Below, in pieces: positions 22,174 to 34,316 of a stretch of DNA of 64,000 nucleotides. Position numbers and translations under genes: made by a program. Source of the stretch: Coleophoma eucalyptorum (taxonomy: Eukaryota > Ascomycota > Leotiomycetes > Helotiales > Dermateaceae); NCBI GenBank assembly GCA_026120035.1, contig JALRME010000008.1, forward strand, positions 1,240,001-1,304,000, given 5' to 3'. The notes under the pieces are model-generated. The model was not told the DNA's origin and ran no database searches. It saw nothing but the letters and a program-made list of their open reading frames with translations. Numbering within the stretch: position 1 is the first letter of the stretch; every line of letters starts with the position of its first letter.

Positions 22174-23165
22174 TATCTGTTACTAGATATCTAATAAGAT
22201 TTGACTTCGCTACTCTGGATTGTGACAAAAATGACGAGTTGTTTCTTATACGATATTTTCTGTATTTGTACTTCTCAATCATGCCCGAACTTATCCGAAG
22301 TAGATTAGAATACTTTGCCTGATATTGCGTGATGCCCCTCATTCTACTTATTCCTCACTGGTTACGAGTGGACTTGGCAGTTGATCGTATTGGCATACCC
22401 CGCAGTCTTGACGAATAGTTTTGAATTTGTCGTGAAGCCGACCGACGTCCGCAATCTGGGAGCTTGCTTACTGGTCTGCGTGTCCGCATGCCTCCACTGT
22501 GCGGAACCGACAGAATTATGCAGCCGCTATGATTAGTATACTAGGATCAGTATTCTAAAATGAAAATTTACGTGAGCAACGGTAGATTAGAATAAAACTA
22601 TTGCAAAATGAGTACCTACGACTTATATTTAAGTACCTTCACTTACTTAGGTTACCTTTGGATTCTGTTCTACATGAAAATCCCGCCTAATTTCAATATA
22701 CTTTTTCGACTTTCCCACCTGGGCCTCCTTTGGCTGACTATTTCTGTCCAATTTATTCTTACCTTGTTGTTCTTGCTCTTGCTGTGTACTCTGACTCTAT
22801 AGTCAGTTACTACCCTTGACATTACAACTTAGGGTTGTTTTATTAGCTAATAATATACTTTGTAAGCGAGCAGGCCACGTGAAACCTCACCCAAACTCGT
22901 GATTTCTATGGCATTATATTCCTATGAAAACGAGACTTAGTTTTCCTAAACCTTAGAATGTAGTCTTCTCAGTAGACATATACACATTATTCAATAGGCT
23001 TAATCGATTGTAAATTACGTTGATAGCATTAAGGTTATTACTAGCTTTTCCCAGTGCAATCACCCATACGATACTTTTGTCCCTAACGCAACTAGTCCTA
23101 CTAGCCATAGGAAAGTTAAAATTTAACCATAAATAAGACTCTTTAATAAAATACAGTAGATATTT
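22174..23165. other. AT-rich intergenic
   Basis: About 1 kb. A 64-codon hydrophobic frame (22608-22802) has no family likeness and probably reflects base composition. Nothing else supported. Confidence 0.5.
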
Positions 23166-23960
23166 TCAAATAAGCAATGCTAGCACGGCTACGTTAAGTG
23201 CATACACCCCTATAAGCATCTTTGCATGTAACCAAGGTGTCTTTTCGATGCCGTTAATTTTTGATGGTGCTTCCATTGCTCTTTTGATCTTTTCAATTGC
23301 TGCCTGGCCTGTTGTTGCTCCATCAGCGGTCTTAAGATACCAACAGGTATATGGAACTACTGTCGGTACTTCCACTGCACAATAGTCACTTCTTACCTCT
23401 CGGGGACTGTCAGTAAAGTTATTTGAGAAAACTTCCCCTAAAACCCGGGTAACTCGTGCATGACTTTCGAACGAGTTCTTTGCTTTAAGGACAGGTTCGC
23501 ATCGTAACATAAGTGTATCTGAGTCTGAGACTGATGTAAAGCTGGGGAATATTTCCGGGACACAGATATTTTGGGGAAGGTTTTCCTCAATTATGGCATT
23601 CAATCTGCTGATTCCGAGCTGGAAGGAGAATACTACGGTGCCGGACCATTCACTGCGTGCGGCATGCAGAACATAAGCTACACCAATTAGCACACGGTTT
23701 TGCGTGCCAGTATCTCTCAAATTGGCTATCTTGTATTTGTCAAGGGGGGTGAAAAGGTCTGCTCCAGTGCTCTCTTGCATGGATAAAACATCAGTATTTG
23801 CTCTGAGATGGATAGTTGGACCTTCTCCATTCTTCATAACGGAAATTGTACCATCTCCTTCAATTTCGTCCACCACGTCGAGGCAAAGACCTCGCAAGTA
23901 CTTCGCTACGATAGTACTCTTTCCAGTCGGGAGCTGATCATCGTCATGGACACACTTTTC
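23166..23960 (-). pseudogene. M20 amidohydrolase/carboxypeptidase relic
   Basis: A minus-strand frame reads AKYLRGLCLDVV, GDGTISVMKNGEGPTIHLRANTD, MQESTG and YVLHAARSEWSGTVVFSFQ, the pattern of the N-terminal half of M20 aminoacylase-type amidohydrolases. The expected HACGHD zinc-binding segment between MQESTG and the ALHAA-like helix is replaced by unrelated residues, ARTD-type ligands are altered (RANTD), and the glutamate region after FSFQ is lost. A GQAAIEKIKRAM stretch near the end is not family-typical. No intron restores a complete catalytic core, so this is a decayed copy. Confidence 0.6.
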
Positions 23961-24480
23961 ATTATGTATGTTGTTGATAGGCAGGGTGTGGTCAATGATG
24001 TCGGTACAGCATGAGCCATTCGTGGTTGACAGATTTGTGCTAGCCGGGACTATATTGCCCCTCTCATCGCCGGCAGCTGCTATTCATATGAGCTTGGCTC
24101 TCGTTTGCTTCGTTATCATTGCGAATAAACTAGCTACTCACAATAATGGGAAATGAGCTTGCTGAAAAGGCGATGGGAGTCCGTATATTGCATGATGTTG
24201 TTCGAGAGCCTTATGAAGTGTAAGCAGGCCTTGTGAGCCCTTTCAAGATGCTCTGCGACAAGGCCCAAATGTTTTTTCTGTCGCAAATATTGTTGGACAA
24301 ATCAGAAGTGACCTTCCAGGAGTTTCCTTTCTCTAAAGAATGAATATAGGAATAGCAGTGAAATTATGGGCGACAAGCCACCTTGGTAATGTGGTAGAAC
24401 GTGCGCTCCTGTTTTGGTGGTGAGTGTGGTCAGATATCAGATATGTGCTTAGCTACGGGAGACTCCACTTGCCGGAGACG
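23961..24480. other. intergenic between two relics
   Basis: About 520 bases; may contain unrecognisable 5' parts of the M20 relic. Nothing definite. Confidence 0.4.
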
Positions 24481-24491
24481 CACGAGGACGA

Positions 24492-24815
24492 TCAACGTGG
24501 GACGGGGAGCCTGCTGGACCCGGAAAATTGAGGCTCAACTTCGTCAACTCGCTCGTGCCTGTGAGGCATAAAAATGGATGGGGGGATGTAGCACATTAGG
24601 CTGGTAGCCAGGACAATCATGTTTTTAATTGCAATTCCTACTTCCACGTCTGTGTCGTAGGCAGCAGCTGTATCGATGTTTCGTATTCCTGAACTAATGA
24701 CACACTTAAGAATACGAATAAGATCCCCATTGATAGGAGCATCGCCCTTCTTGAACCAGGCGGTGCCAGTTCCAAAAGCCAACTTGCCTATGTCAACCGG
24801 ATTCTGTATAATCAT
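24492..24815 (-). pseudogene. aldo/keto reductase N-terminal fragment
   Basis: Starting at ATG 24815 the minus strand reads KLAFGTGTAWFKKGDAPIN, ILKCVISSGIRNIDTAAAYD and TDVEVGIAIKN. This matches the first two beta-alpha units of aldo/keto reductases, including the cofactor-site Asp and catalytic Tyr in the D-T-A-x-x-Y segment. After GIAIKN the sequence loses family character and no exon with the catalytic Lys or the His motif was found downstream. It is a truncated, non-functional copy. Confidence 0.6.
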
Positions 24816-25622
24816 TTAGGGCTGAGAAGCCTTTATTTATCTCACCAAAGGCAAGGAATTCCCGTCATTTAATCAACGGAATATCCACAGTTTTATCAAG
24901 GGAGGATTGCCGATCGACTTTTGGGGAGCATAGAGACCTGAAGAACAGCATGGTTGGTTAGAACAGGCGATAGAACGCTCTCAAGTTATTCTAAATGAAA
25001 GATCAATCGATTGAGGAATTCTTTTTAGAACGCAAAGCAATTGCCAGGAATATTACGTCAAAGATGTTGAGAAATTGAAGGCAGTAAGTCATTGCATTAT
25101 GAGACGCCTGCGTGCCTCAGTGTTCCCATCCATCGGGCGTCAACTAGATAAAGGAGATTATGCGATAATCAGCAGCAAGATGTGCATCCAATACCGCCCT
25201 GTAAAGGTGTTGTACTGCTGCAGGATGAGACATATTAGTCATGGTGATGGGAGCGCCCCCTAGTGATGCCGTCACGTTGGGGAATCAACCAAGTGTGCAT
25301 AGAGTGATGTAAGCGTGGTGTATAGTCATGTACCGAGCTTCCTCATCAATAAACTTCACAGGCCCATAACCCTGGGCAGCCTTACGCGCTGTCATTTATG
25401 CGGCGCCATGGTTTGTCAGAACCTCATTTTCTTTCTTTTTTTTGGGATGATGGCAACGTGGAAGAGGGAAGGTTATTTAACCTGCATCATGGATGCTAGC
25501 TGTCTACCCTCTCATGTATTCAGTGCTTTGGAACGATGAAACATATTCCAGGCGAGAATATCCCGTGGTAAGCTTACTGCCTAAACTACCAATCTTTCAA
25601 TACTAAGAATTTCAGAGAATCC
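24816..25622. other. intergenic
   Basis: About 800 bases. A minus-strand stretch around 25290-25370 reads GPVKFIDEEARYMTIHH and could be a further decayed exon, but its family is not recognisable. Confidence 0.35.
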
Positions 25623-26915
25623 ATGGAGAGTAATACTAGATCAGACATAGACTTGGGTCTAGTGAATAGAGTTGACCAACCGCTCTTTAGAGCGGCTCTA
25701 TCTAGTCGTAATTGGACTTTGAGACACCGCGAAACGGCCTATACCTGTACAGCTGCTGAGATAAAGTACCTCGAGCTCAGTGTTGGTCACATTCCTGAAT
25801 CCCCATCCCAGATTCTGTACCAATCGCAACTTCTCAAGAATCTCATTGCTCGTTGCATGTCCACATTAGATGACATCAGGGTACATCCCGACTTCCATCC
25901 AGACGATGACCCGTATGAAAGGTTTCTATGGCTTATTTACCAGGTTGTGGAACTTTGCCACGGTAATGACAGCATCTCAATAGATCGCATCCTGCAGTAG
26001 TTGGACCTTAGGAATTGTCTAAATCAAAGCAATAATGATGGCGCGGACATGAGAATGAAACACATGATATTCAAAATCATTGGTTGGATATTACTTTTAT
26101 TCTTACCTTCAATATCCACCATTAAGCGGTCACATTCTTTCAAAATCGACTCTCAAGGAGCTCGAATACCGGGCCGCACTACCGCATCTGTAGAAAGATC
26201 CTCAAGGCCGTTAGATGAACTACTGCGAGCGTTTGGGGAACTTCTCCCACGACAAGCTAATTCTGCGACGACAGATTCCTCCCCGCTGATGTTCAAGGTT
26301 TCCTATCTAAATGCTGCAACGCTAAAGTCGCTAGCCAGTATGTAGTTCATTTGGGTTGATAATATCAGTTCGCATATGATATTTGATCCGACGGTTCCTT
26401 CTCTGTGTCTGTTAAGAAACCCCTCTTTTTGTAGCCTCCAACGTTCTGACAATTCAATTCTTTCAATGTATGTCTCATCCATCGGAACTTGGCTTAGCTT
26501 ACATATCTCAAGTTTGTGTCGGAATCTTTACACTGAGGAGGAGAAGCCTAGCAAAGATTTTAGCATCCCAAACCTCTTGGGAGAAATTCTTTTGTCCTAC
26601 TCTCTTATTTTCAAGACCGATCGTAAAGCAAGAGACCTTTATCGTAATTTGGAGAGGAAGAGAGCGAGTCTTGATTAAGAAGGCTCGAAAGCTGCAGATC
26701 CAACCCTCGATGAGTTATGTGGAATGACCCTTTCGACGTCTATTTTTGCCTTTCGCGGGTCGGTCCGTGAGTCCTACGATGCCAATGAGTTTCCTATTTT
26801 CAGAAAGAGAATCAAGAAACTGCAGGATTACATGGAAAACTCTCTCTCTTTATTGATCTTGCTATTCGTTATAAAGATATGGAATTTACAATTTCACGTG
26901 ATTTTGTTCGTATGA
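25623..26915 (+). pseudogene. hypothetical fungal protein, one frame with three premature stops
   Basis: One reading frame runs from ATG 25623 to 26915 and is interrupted only by TAG 25998-26000, TAG 26343-26345 and TAA 26676-26678. Coding character continues in the same frame across each stop: GRTTASVERSSRPLDELLRA before, FIWVDNISSHMIFDPTVPSL across the second, PTLDELCGMTLSTSIFAFRG after the third. Stretches such as LGEILLSYSLIF, DRKARDLYR and ELCG recall a widespread Pezizomycotina family of unknown function often found near HET-like genes; I have no name for it. After about 26835 the frame no longer looks coding, so the 3' end is also damaged. Each stop is one C-to-T step from a Gln codon. 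A recently silenced gene is the best reading. Confidence 0.7.
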
Positions 26916-28091
26916 GATAAAGAGTCTTAAGAAAATACGGTACGAAGTCATGAAATTCAACTATAGCTTTAGGTAAAAGAATACAGCGTTCATTTTGCTT
27001 TTTCTTTTGATACTTCTGCACGCACTTTGGCTTAAGATATTACCCTGAAGACTTCCTCAATATAGTCATTGATGCGAGATATACAGCACATAAAAAATAC
27101 ATTACTAACGTCTGTCCATGCTTCTGTCGCAACGAACTTTCGGCTTCCCCTCTAGCCTTTCTTTTCTCTCAAGTTTTTACGCTCTACAGGAGGAAGCGAC
27201 AATAATGTCTCACTAAACACTCTGTGACTTATTTTTTAGACCACATATTTACGCTCCGTACCTGGGATGGAGATACAATGATGGTACGCGCCAGTTTTCG
27301 CCCACGTCAGCTGAATCCTTACAGTCCACTTTTGACACCCCATAGAACCGGTTCTGAAGATCAACTCAACCGCACTCCTCATTTTGTTCTAAAGTGGTCT
27401 CCTCGAAGAGATATAGTCAAAGAAAGTAATAATATTAACAACAACTTTGTGGACTTACTAAGAAAAATCTTGTGATTCCTAAACTGTAGATTCATCTCTT
27501 GACAGGGTGTGCCTAGGAAACAGGGACAGACGTTTCAAATGTTTGGTCACGACCCTTTCCTTTTGAGAAAAGGTCATTTTGCTGAGTATTTCTCCAGCAA
27601 ACATTCATATAAGCATATTCGTGATCGTGGCAAAATCAACCCTGGCATCTTGACAAGGGATTACATTTCTGGCTTATAAAAACCCTTGCTCGCAGTCTCA
27701 AGAAATCAACCACTTTAATCGTAAGTTTTGTTTTAAACTGTTCAAAAATCCCTTCATTGGTTGATGGAACGACAATCTACTTAACACAGAAGTTTTTACA
27801 GATGAACTAGCTTTGTTGAGCCCGTAGTATTGACCATATTTTGTAGAGTTATCAAAGTCCGGGAAAAGAACCTCAACCAACCAACCAGCAGTCTGTCAGC
27901 TTACTAAGCCTATACGTAACTTTGGATAGGAGCAATAGTATTTATGATCAATATATGTGGTAGGATTATAGAATGGGAATCATTTGTGAAGTGCAATATT
28001 TCCATCGTTCGTCCTTGCTTCGAATACTAGCAAAGTCTTTTAATTTTTCGGCTTATGGTTTATAGTGACGAACTTCCGTTCATCATTGATA
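26916..28091. other. intergenic
   Basis: About 1.2 kb. An 83-codon plus-strand frame at 27224-27475 (FTLRTWDGDTMMVRASFRP) looks somewhat protein-like but matches no family known to me. Upstream promoter of the acetyltransferase lies at the right end. Confidence 0.4.
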
Positions 28092-29700
28092 ATGGCTGCA
28101 CAGCCAGCGGTCTCTGAGGACCATAGTGCTATCACTTCTTTTACATTTGCAAGTGAGTAGTAGCTTCATAATAAAGCAGGTTCTTCTTTGTAAGATGTTC
28201 ACATATTAACCAAATCACCTACGAAAAGGCCCCTATGACAAACTGTTTTATCTGCTACACGAACGCGGGTTACACTCAAATGTTATTGTTAGTGCATCCT
28301 ATGCACAAGGCACGCATGTTTCACCGCTACAAACTGTGCCAGTGTATCGCGCACTGCGGAAACTGGTCCAACAGCACCCAGCCCTTGCGATGAGCCTCAA
28401 ATTCGACGACGATAACCAACTATTGAGAGGAAAGCTGCAAACCATCAATCTGGATGATTGTGTTGAGTTTGCCAACGGATACGACGAGGAGCAGGGATTC
28501 CGGAAATTAGTTGAACAAGCGCATAACGAATGGTTCCCTATCAAGGATACGAGTCGCCCGTTATGGAAGCTAAGGATCATCAATAACAGACATGCGCTCT
28601 TCATCTACCTTCATGCCCTCAGCGATGGAATAGGCGGCACTGAATTCCACAAACATTTCTTGGCGGCACTAGAGACATTGGATGTTGAGGATGTAAAAAG
28701 CGAAAGCACTGTCGTTCCTATTATACCTACCTCTAAATTACCTTTCTGCTTGGATCCGAAAGACGTATCGGGATTAAAACTTTCGATATTTAAACTTGTT
28801 TGGGAATTCCTGAAGTTAGTCATTCCCCGCTTCTTCATGAGTCGGAGAGCAGTTACCTTTCATGACACTACCTTTGACCCAAACATTCCCCTGCAAAAGA
28901 ATAAGAACCCACAGGAGTTTGCAAAATGTGTCGCCAGCACACGGTCACTCACTATAGATGCAACAACAATGCAGCAATGTCTTGCCGTTTGCAAGACGCA
29001 TCATGTTACATTCACAGCTTTTCTACATACCGTTATCGTAGCCATCATCGCCTCAGAAATTTATCCCGAAGCAACGGTTAATGTGACTGCTCTGCCAATC
29101 AATACGAGACCACTGTATAAGATACCAGTCGACATACATGGCAGTTCGATAACCAATGCTTCAGTCGCATGGATGCGTCGAGACCAGCTGAAAGGATATC
29201 GCAAAGCATATGTCAAAAGTCCACCCAGCAACGGAGACGAGGCTTCTCGCCATTGCTATGAGCCTAACATCATCTATAGTCTTGCGAGAGAATATAAGCA
29301 AGACCTTACCGATGCAATATTCAAGAGAAAATCACCCCAGCACAACGCACTCGGCATTTATGTACTCCCGACTACCATGAATGCTTTCGCAAAGCAAGCC
29401 TTATCCAGCATGGCTACTGCTCGTCGCCAATGCCTGGAATTATCTAATCTCGGTGCTGTCCCCCGTACCACTGGCTCAGGTAGCGACTGGGAGATCCAGC
29501 GTATGGATTTCTCTTCTGCGCCGGCTAAGATGTGTGTTGGCCCTGCTATTGCTTTTAATATTGTGAGTGTGGAGAGAGGTCCATGCATGATCTATGTGAA
29601 TTATGAGTGTGGGACACTCGATGATAAGACAGTCAAATTTCTTTTGGAAAGGTTACGTACGGAAATGATTACTTTGGTCGATAGTGAAAGATCTAATTAA
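28092..29700 (+). CDS. alcohol acetyltransferase-like protein (AATase/condensation-fold acyltransferase)
   Basis: Two exons, 28092-28152 and 28229-29700, encode about 510 aa. The splice joins FTFA to SPYDKLFYLLHERGLHSNVI, the typical opening of fungal AATase-family proteins (Pfam AATase group, related to the yeast Atf acetyltransferases). The catalytic HxxxD is HALSDG in LHALSDGIGGTEFHKHF. Downstream landmarks are TFTAFLHTVI and ALPINTRPL, with a C-terminal region ending at SERSN. The family transfers acyl groups from acyl-CoA to alcohol or hydroxyl acceptors; the acceptor here is unknown. No signal peptide. A second, partial copy of its last codons and 3' flank lies at about 34757. Confidence 0.8.
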
Positions 29701-30261
29701 GGCCCTGTTTAATATTGATTTTCACAAGGAAAAGTCATCTTGTACAGCCTGGGGATTATTGAGCTCGCTTTAAAACTAATTTTCCTCCTATCTGAAGTAT
29801 TGAAATAAGGAAACTTTTCCTTTGGCGTGTTTCACTTGAATATGAGCGCTTTCGGCTAATCTTTTTGTATTACGGGGCAAGTTATATGTATTAAGTCAAC
29901 TCAAGCTTTTATCTCCCCTGCCTTCATCACTAGTATTCTTACTTATACAGCTTGGCCTATTTCACAAGCGGCTTGGTATAGTATGGATCCAAGTTCTAAG
30001 AGTGATTACATTCATAAGACAGGGCGGCTCCCCTGAGACAAATCCAAATCAAAGACCGGCACTAAAATAAAAATGAGCTTATAAACATAGGCCTTATCTT
30101 GCCTTCACCGCGCCTTGCTCGCTCATTCTACTGCCTCACTGTTACCACAACAGAAATTACAAGGCCGTATCGCCTACTCGTTAGATGACCGTTCCTTTGG
30201 GCGGGTTTAAATTTAGCCCGAAGTTGCTATATAAAGACTCTCTATAGATTTTGTATATCTG
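29701..30261. other. intergenic
   Basis: 3' flank of the acetyltransferase; bases to about 29920 recur in diverged form at 34757-35035. Otherwise nothing recognised. Confidence 0.5.
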
Positions 30262-31065
30262 TTATCCTGTGGATGGCGCCTGTGTAGTGATACCGACGAA
30301 AACCACTAAAACTGCAGAGTAGGTTGCAGTTGACACCAAAGTCTCATTGTTACTGGTCTTTATCACTAATGAAATAGCAAATGAGAACAGCAATGTGCTA
30401 ATCGATGCTGTGATAAGGCTCTTTGTTTGAGTTGGGCGAGTCGCCATGATCAACATTGGAGCGGTTAGGAATGCTCCCGCAACGAGAGCAACAAGCAGAC
30501 GAGCAACGATATCCACGAATTTGGAAATGTCATGAGGTGGTAAGCCCTCAGAGAACTCTCTTGAGCGATGCACGCGTTCTGCCGTTGAGTAGGTAAAACG
30601 GCAAGGTAGCCTTCGTCGGAGAGTATTTCGTAGCGCGTCGACGTGGACCTTGCTATCCTTTAAGAAATAGTAGTGGGATTCGAAGGGATGCGTCCATCGA
30701 CATTGACTTGTAATATTTGAGAAAGCGGACCTGAGACGTTGTTTGCGATCGTCCGTCTCCGACCGGTCTAAACGCGGCATCTCGCGGACATAGTTATAAT
30801 CTTGAATGGCTTTATCTAAGCTGGTCGTTACTCAACGGACTTGCTCCCGATCTTTAGACATACTGTAGTCATAAAGCAGTGTTTTTAAGTCATCCTTACT
30901 CGATGTTGGGTCTTTGAATATATTCTCACGGGCTGCGATCAATTTATTTTGAAGTTGGACGATGTTGTAACGCTGAAGAAATTCGAAGCCGAGAATATGG
31001 AAGGTCTCCTCTTTATCAAGTGACTCAGAGACATAGCGGAAAACTTCAAGTTGGATTTCTTCCAT
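30262..31065 (-). pseudogene. DUF6594-like fungal membrane protein with one in-frame stop
   Basis: From ATG 31065 the minus strand reads EVFRYVSESLDKEETF, HILGFEFLQRYNIVQLQNKL and DDLKTLLYDYSM. It then meets TGA at 30832-30834 and continues in the same frame with SLDKAIQDYNYVREMPRLDR and three hydrophobic segments near the C-terminus (VARLLVALVAGAFLTAPMLI, LITASISTLLFSFAISLVI, YSAVLVVFVGI). The order N-terminal helices, charged linker, three C-terminal membrane spans is that of the DUF6594 family of Pezizomycotina proteins, whose function is unknown. TGA is one C-to-T step from CGA (Arg). A 30-base or shorter intron cannot remove it. One lesion only, so either a recent pseudogene or a sequencing difference. 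Confidence 0.6.
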
Positions 31066-31532
31066 CGCACGAATATTCCAAAGAAATTTATAGACACTCT
31101 TTGTGCTTGAAAATTGACTATGCACTACGAATATATGGATCAGTGGCAACTACGTACTGACTTTGGCGTTGGCTGAGCAATTGAGCAGGCCGGTTTTTGG
31201 CTTTATGCAGGCTGCGACCACAACACTTGAACCATGCCACCCACCCTTGAAGAATTTCAGCCACACGTCATAATGGTGGTGGCTTGCACCTGGGCAGGTG
31301 AAGGCTGAGTCAGGCTCCACGAGATCTATTCAGGTGCTATTATGCACCTGAGGTGCATTAATGAGAGCATTGCGCGCATCAGTCTTTCAGACACACGACC
31401 GCCTTATGAAGCGAATATCATCTATGACATTTCTACAACAATCTAGCAAATTATTTGGTGAAATAGCTTCTGAGATTATACCACCTCAGTTGAGCATAGG
31501 GATTCACCACCCCTCGAACTCTAGGTGTCATC
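31066..31532. other. divergent intergenic region
   Basis: Upstream of both the DUF6594 relic and the coiled-coil gene. Contains repeated AGGTG motifs (31305-31355) but no defined element. Confidence 0.45.
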
Positions 31533-32803
31533 ATGAGTAACAGCGGTGCAGGATATGTTTCTGATGAAACTAACAATTCTATTGCTTCAACTGAGTCTAA
31601 ATCAGATGAACTAGCAGGTGATGATAGCTCGACTACAGTTGTCAATTCTGAAACGGTGGACTTAGCATATCAGCAATGGAATGCTCTCTGTACATCCCAA
31701 ATTATACGGTTCATGCAAAGCCTCACAACGGCCGAAGTGGAACGACTCAGCAGTTCACGGGAACTGCTGCAACACGACTTCACCACATTCCTTAGCCGTG
31801 ATTTGAAAGTCATGCAAAACGCAGACTTTCTCTCGCTGATGCAAAAGCCCCATTCCCCAAGAAATTCGGCTTCGGCTTCGACTTCGTCCCTCCAGTCTTT
31901 TCAGTCTCGTTCATCAAAATCGCCAGTAGCGTCGAACAGCTCTGTCTCGTCACAAATATCCGACGGTGAAACTACGAACCACGTTCAGCGAGATATCGCA
32001 ATCTTGATGCTGAGGGTTGAAGAAGTCGACGATCGACTCGAACAACTGGAGGGCGCATCGGGTGCTCTAAGAACGGATCACCGTATTAGGTTGTTGACCA
32101 TCACCGACACGGAGGTTTCCTCTTTGACGGAGATGGAGCGCCATGTTCGGACCAGGATTTTGGCGGCTCGTGCGCTTCACAAAGCACTTGCAAATGCTTT
32201 GAATACGCTAAGATCTAAGCATGATGATGCAGAAAATCTGGGATTTAGTAAGTTAACCAATTAAAGCAACAGAGCCAAAACTCGATTTAATGGTCACTAA
32301 CAGTCATAAAAGCTAATATTGATGCCCTGGTTCGCAAGGATTGGACTATTATGAAGAAACACCTAGAAAGTTTCAAGCTTATGGCTATCTTACCATCTTC
32401 CGAGATGGCCATAAGGTGGTCTACGCTAAAGGAGTATGTGACGGAGATGAGTAAGCCTTCGCGCAGGAATAAACTGAAGAAGTTTCTGAAGTTGAAACCT
32501 ATGGAAGAAGGATCGACAAATAAGACGGCAGCAGACCCATCAATGGAAAAAAGAGAAGATTTTGTCCATCGGAAGGACAGATACTCCGAGGTCACAGACT
32601 TTATAATCACCATGTTGGCCAGAATAAACGCTGAATTTGAGGTGGCAAAGAAGCAGAGAGGGGAATTTTTGGAGACTGGTAGCTGCATTGCTTCTGCGTC
32701 AGTTTTGAAGTGTGCTGCAGATGCAGGGTACTCGAAGCAGGACGTATTCAACGGTGGTATTGTTCTAGTAGAAAGACATTTTTATAAAAAGTTAACGAAA
32801 TGA
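31533..32803 (+). CDS. hypothetical coiled-coil protein
   Basis: Exons 31533-32247 and 32304-32803 give about 404 aa. I do not recognise the family. Residues 1-45 are acidic and Ser/Thr-rich. A Ser-rich low-complexity stretch (residues about 110-150, encoded partly by TTCGGC-type hexamers) follows. Residues 155-400 are largely helical and charged, including VEEVDDRLEQLEGA, MERHVRTRILAARALHKAL and, in exon 2, KANIDALVRKDWTIMKKHLE with a basic RRNKLKKFLKLKP patch. No signal peptide or membrane span. The intron (32248-32303) has GTAAGT, a CTAAC branch and AG, and the joined frame is open, which supports a real gene. It stands next to the DUF6594 relic; such neighbours occur near self-recognition loci, but that is inference. 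Confidence 0.6.
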
Positions 32804-33729
32804 GCATTAAGTTCTCGATTGAACGTCAACTGGAACTTTTGCATGTGAGAGTGACCATCGGTAGAAGTCTTGATAGCATATTAACTAGTTAAATAGAGAT
32901 CCTTAGATCTACTTATCTAAAGCTTATAAGATAACTAAGATCTGTTAGAGACTTATAGCCTACTAAAGAGCGAAAACAGATAAGAATAAATGACTGAAGT
33001 TAAGTATAGCTTTTATCTACTTCAGAACTTTCTAGTCTTAAATACTAAGTGGTTTTCTTGTAGAAAGTATGAAATTTTATGAAATTACAGACCACATTCT
33101 TCATTTACCCACTACACTAGGTCACATCCTAGAGAAGGCCTAAAGGCAATTAGAGGTGATAGTATCTGTCAGTAACCTTGCAAACTCCCCTTCATACGTC
33201 TTTTTCTTCGTAGTTAGGATTTTTTCCAATACTACTTAATTGCTCCCGCAGCTCGGTAGGTCTTCCTGGCAACTTTTATATAGCCTACTCACTTATAAGG
33301 TACGTTATCTAAAGCTTTCATCTAAGTACACGAGAACAGAGTAAAGAACTTTTGTAATACTATAGGTGGCTTCTTCTCACTTGTCTACTTCCTTCGCGCC
33401 ACTAATAATGTCGTAGTCTTTGTATCGCTGATATCGCCTGTAATCGTATTACGCATTCTCGTAAAGGCCCCCTCGATCTCGAGATCAGTTCTCGACCATC
33501 AGGAGCAATAAGCATATGGTTTCTAAGCAGGAGGGTCAAAACCCGTGGTTATAAGAATAGAAGTATAAGTCTGCCATAGAAATATTTCCTCAAGTTCAAC
33601 TCTAGACTAACTTTTAGAGGAGCAGAGTGTAAATTAGAGCTTTAAATCAGTTTGGTCATAGATTTCAACTTTACATGTAACTTACCTTGTGCTTATTGAA
33701 ACGACTATACTGAGGAACGCCTAAACATC
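32804..33729. other. AT-rich intergenic
   Basis: About 0.9 kb of low-GC, TpA-rich sequence with no open frame of note; resembles RIP-affected non-coding DNA. Confidence 0.5.
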
Positions 33730-34316
33730 AATATGAGGGTTGTAGATACTTAAATAGGAGACCTACCACAAGAATATAGAATTAATTGATAATCGCCATG
33801 CCCAGTTTCTTGGAACGGAGTCGAGTTATCTTGGTAGTGGATGTTTTAATTTGATGCATTTGAAATCCCTTCATGTATTCTTCGCATTATTCCATCAAAA
33901 GTGGGATGCATGCACAAAGCAAAGCGGGGCGCATCTGCCTCACTTTCCAAATAACTCCCATAGTTTTAAATTGAAGCAAATATTTACACCTAATTCGAAG
34001 AGAAACTTGACGCGCTTGGTAAAGCGACCAACTTTTGATAATATTCGAATTACAAAATAGACATGCACGAGGAACAGCATGACATCCATTGTGCGGTGTC
34101 TTAGTGTCGCATAGAGGTACTAAATAGTTACCTGTATATTATACAAAATGCGACATACAAAGCTGAGAAAATCTAGGAAATCAGTGCTCGGAAGTCCAAG
34201 TAGGCAAGGCAGGTAAGGCGCATATAGAACTTTGGACTGGAATTCCTTGAAATACTTAAGTGAATAAACGAGCGTTATAGGAGCACGTTGTAGCACGTGC
34301 TATTAGTAAATCATAT
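33730..34316 (+). repeat. dispersed repeat, copy A, left part
   Basis: Clearly related to 36985-37560. Shared anchors include TGTAGATACTTAAA, GTGGATGTTTTAATTTG, AAGTGGGATG, ATAATATTCGAA and GAATAAACGAGCG. Interrupted at 34316 by a solo LTR and resumed at 34703. No coding potential is evident; element class unknown. Confidence 0.8.

Noticed and set aside
22608..22802. Small hydrophobic frame as a membrane microprotein
   Set aside because: Leu/Phe bias follows from T-rich DNA; no conserved feature to support it.
30832..30834. TGA as a selenocysteine or programmed readthrough codon
   Set aside because: Fungi of this group lack selenocysteine insertion, and no readthrough context is visible; a C-to-T nonsense change is simpler.
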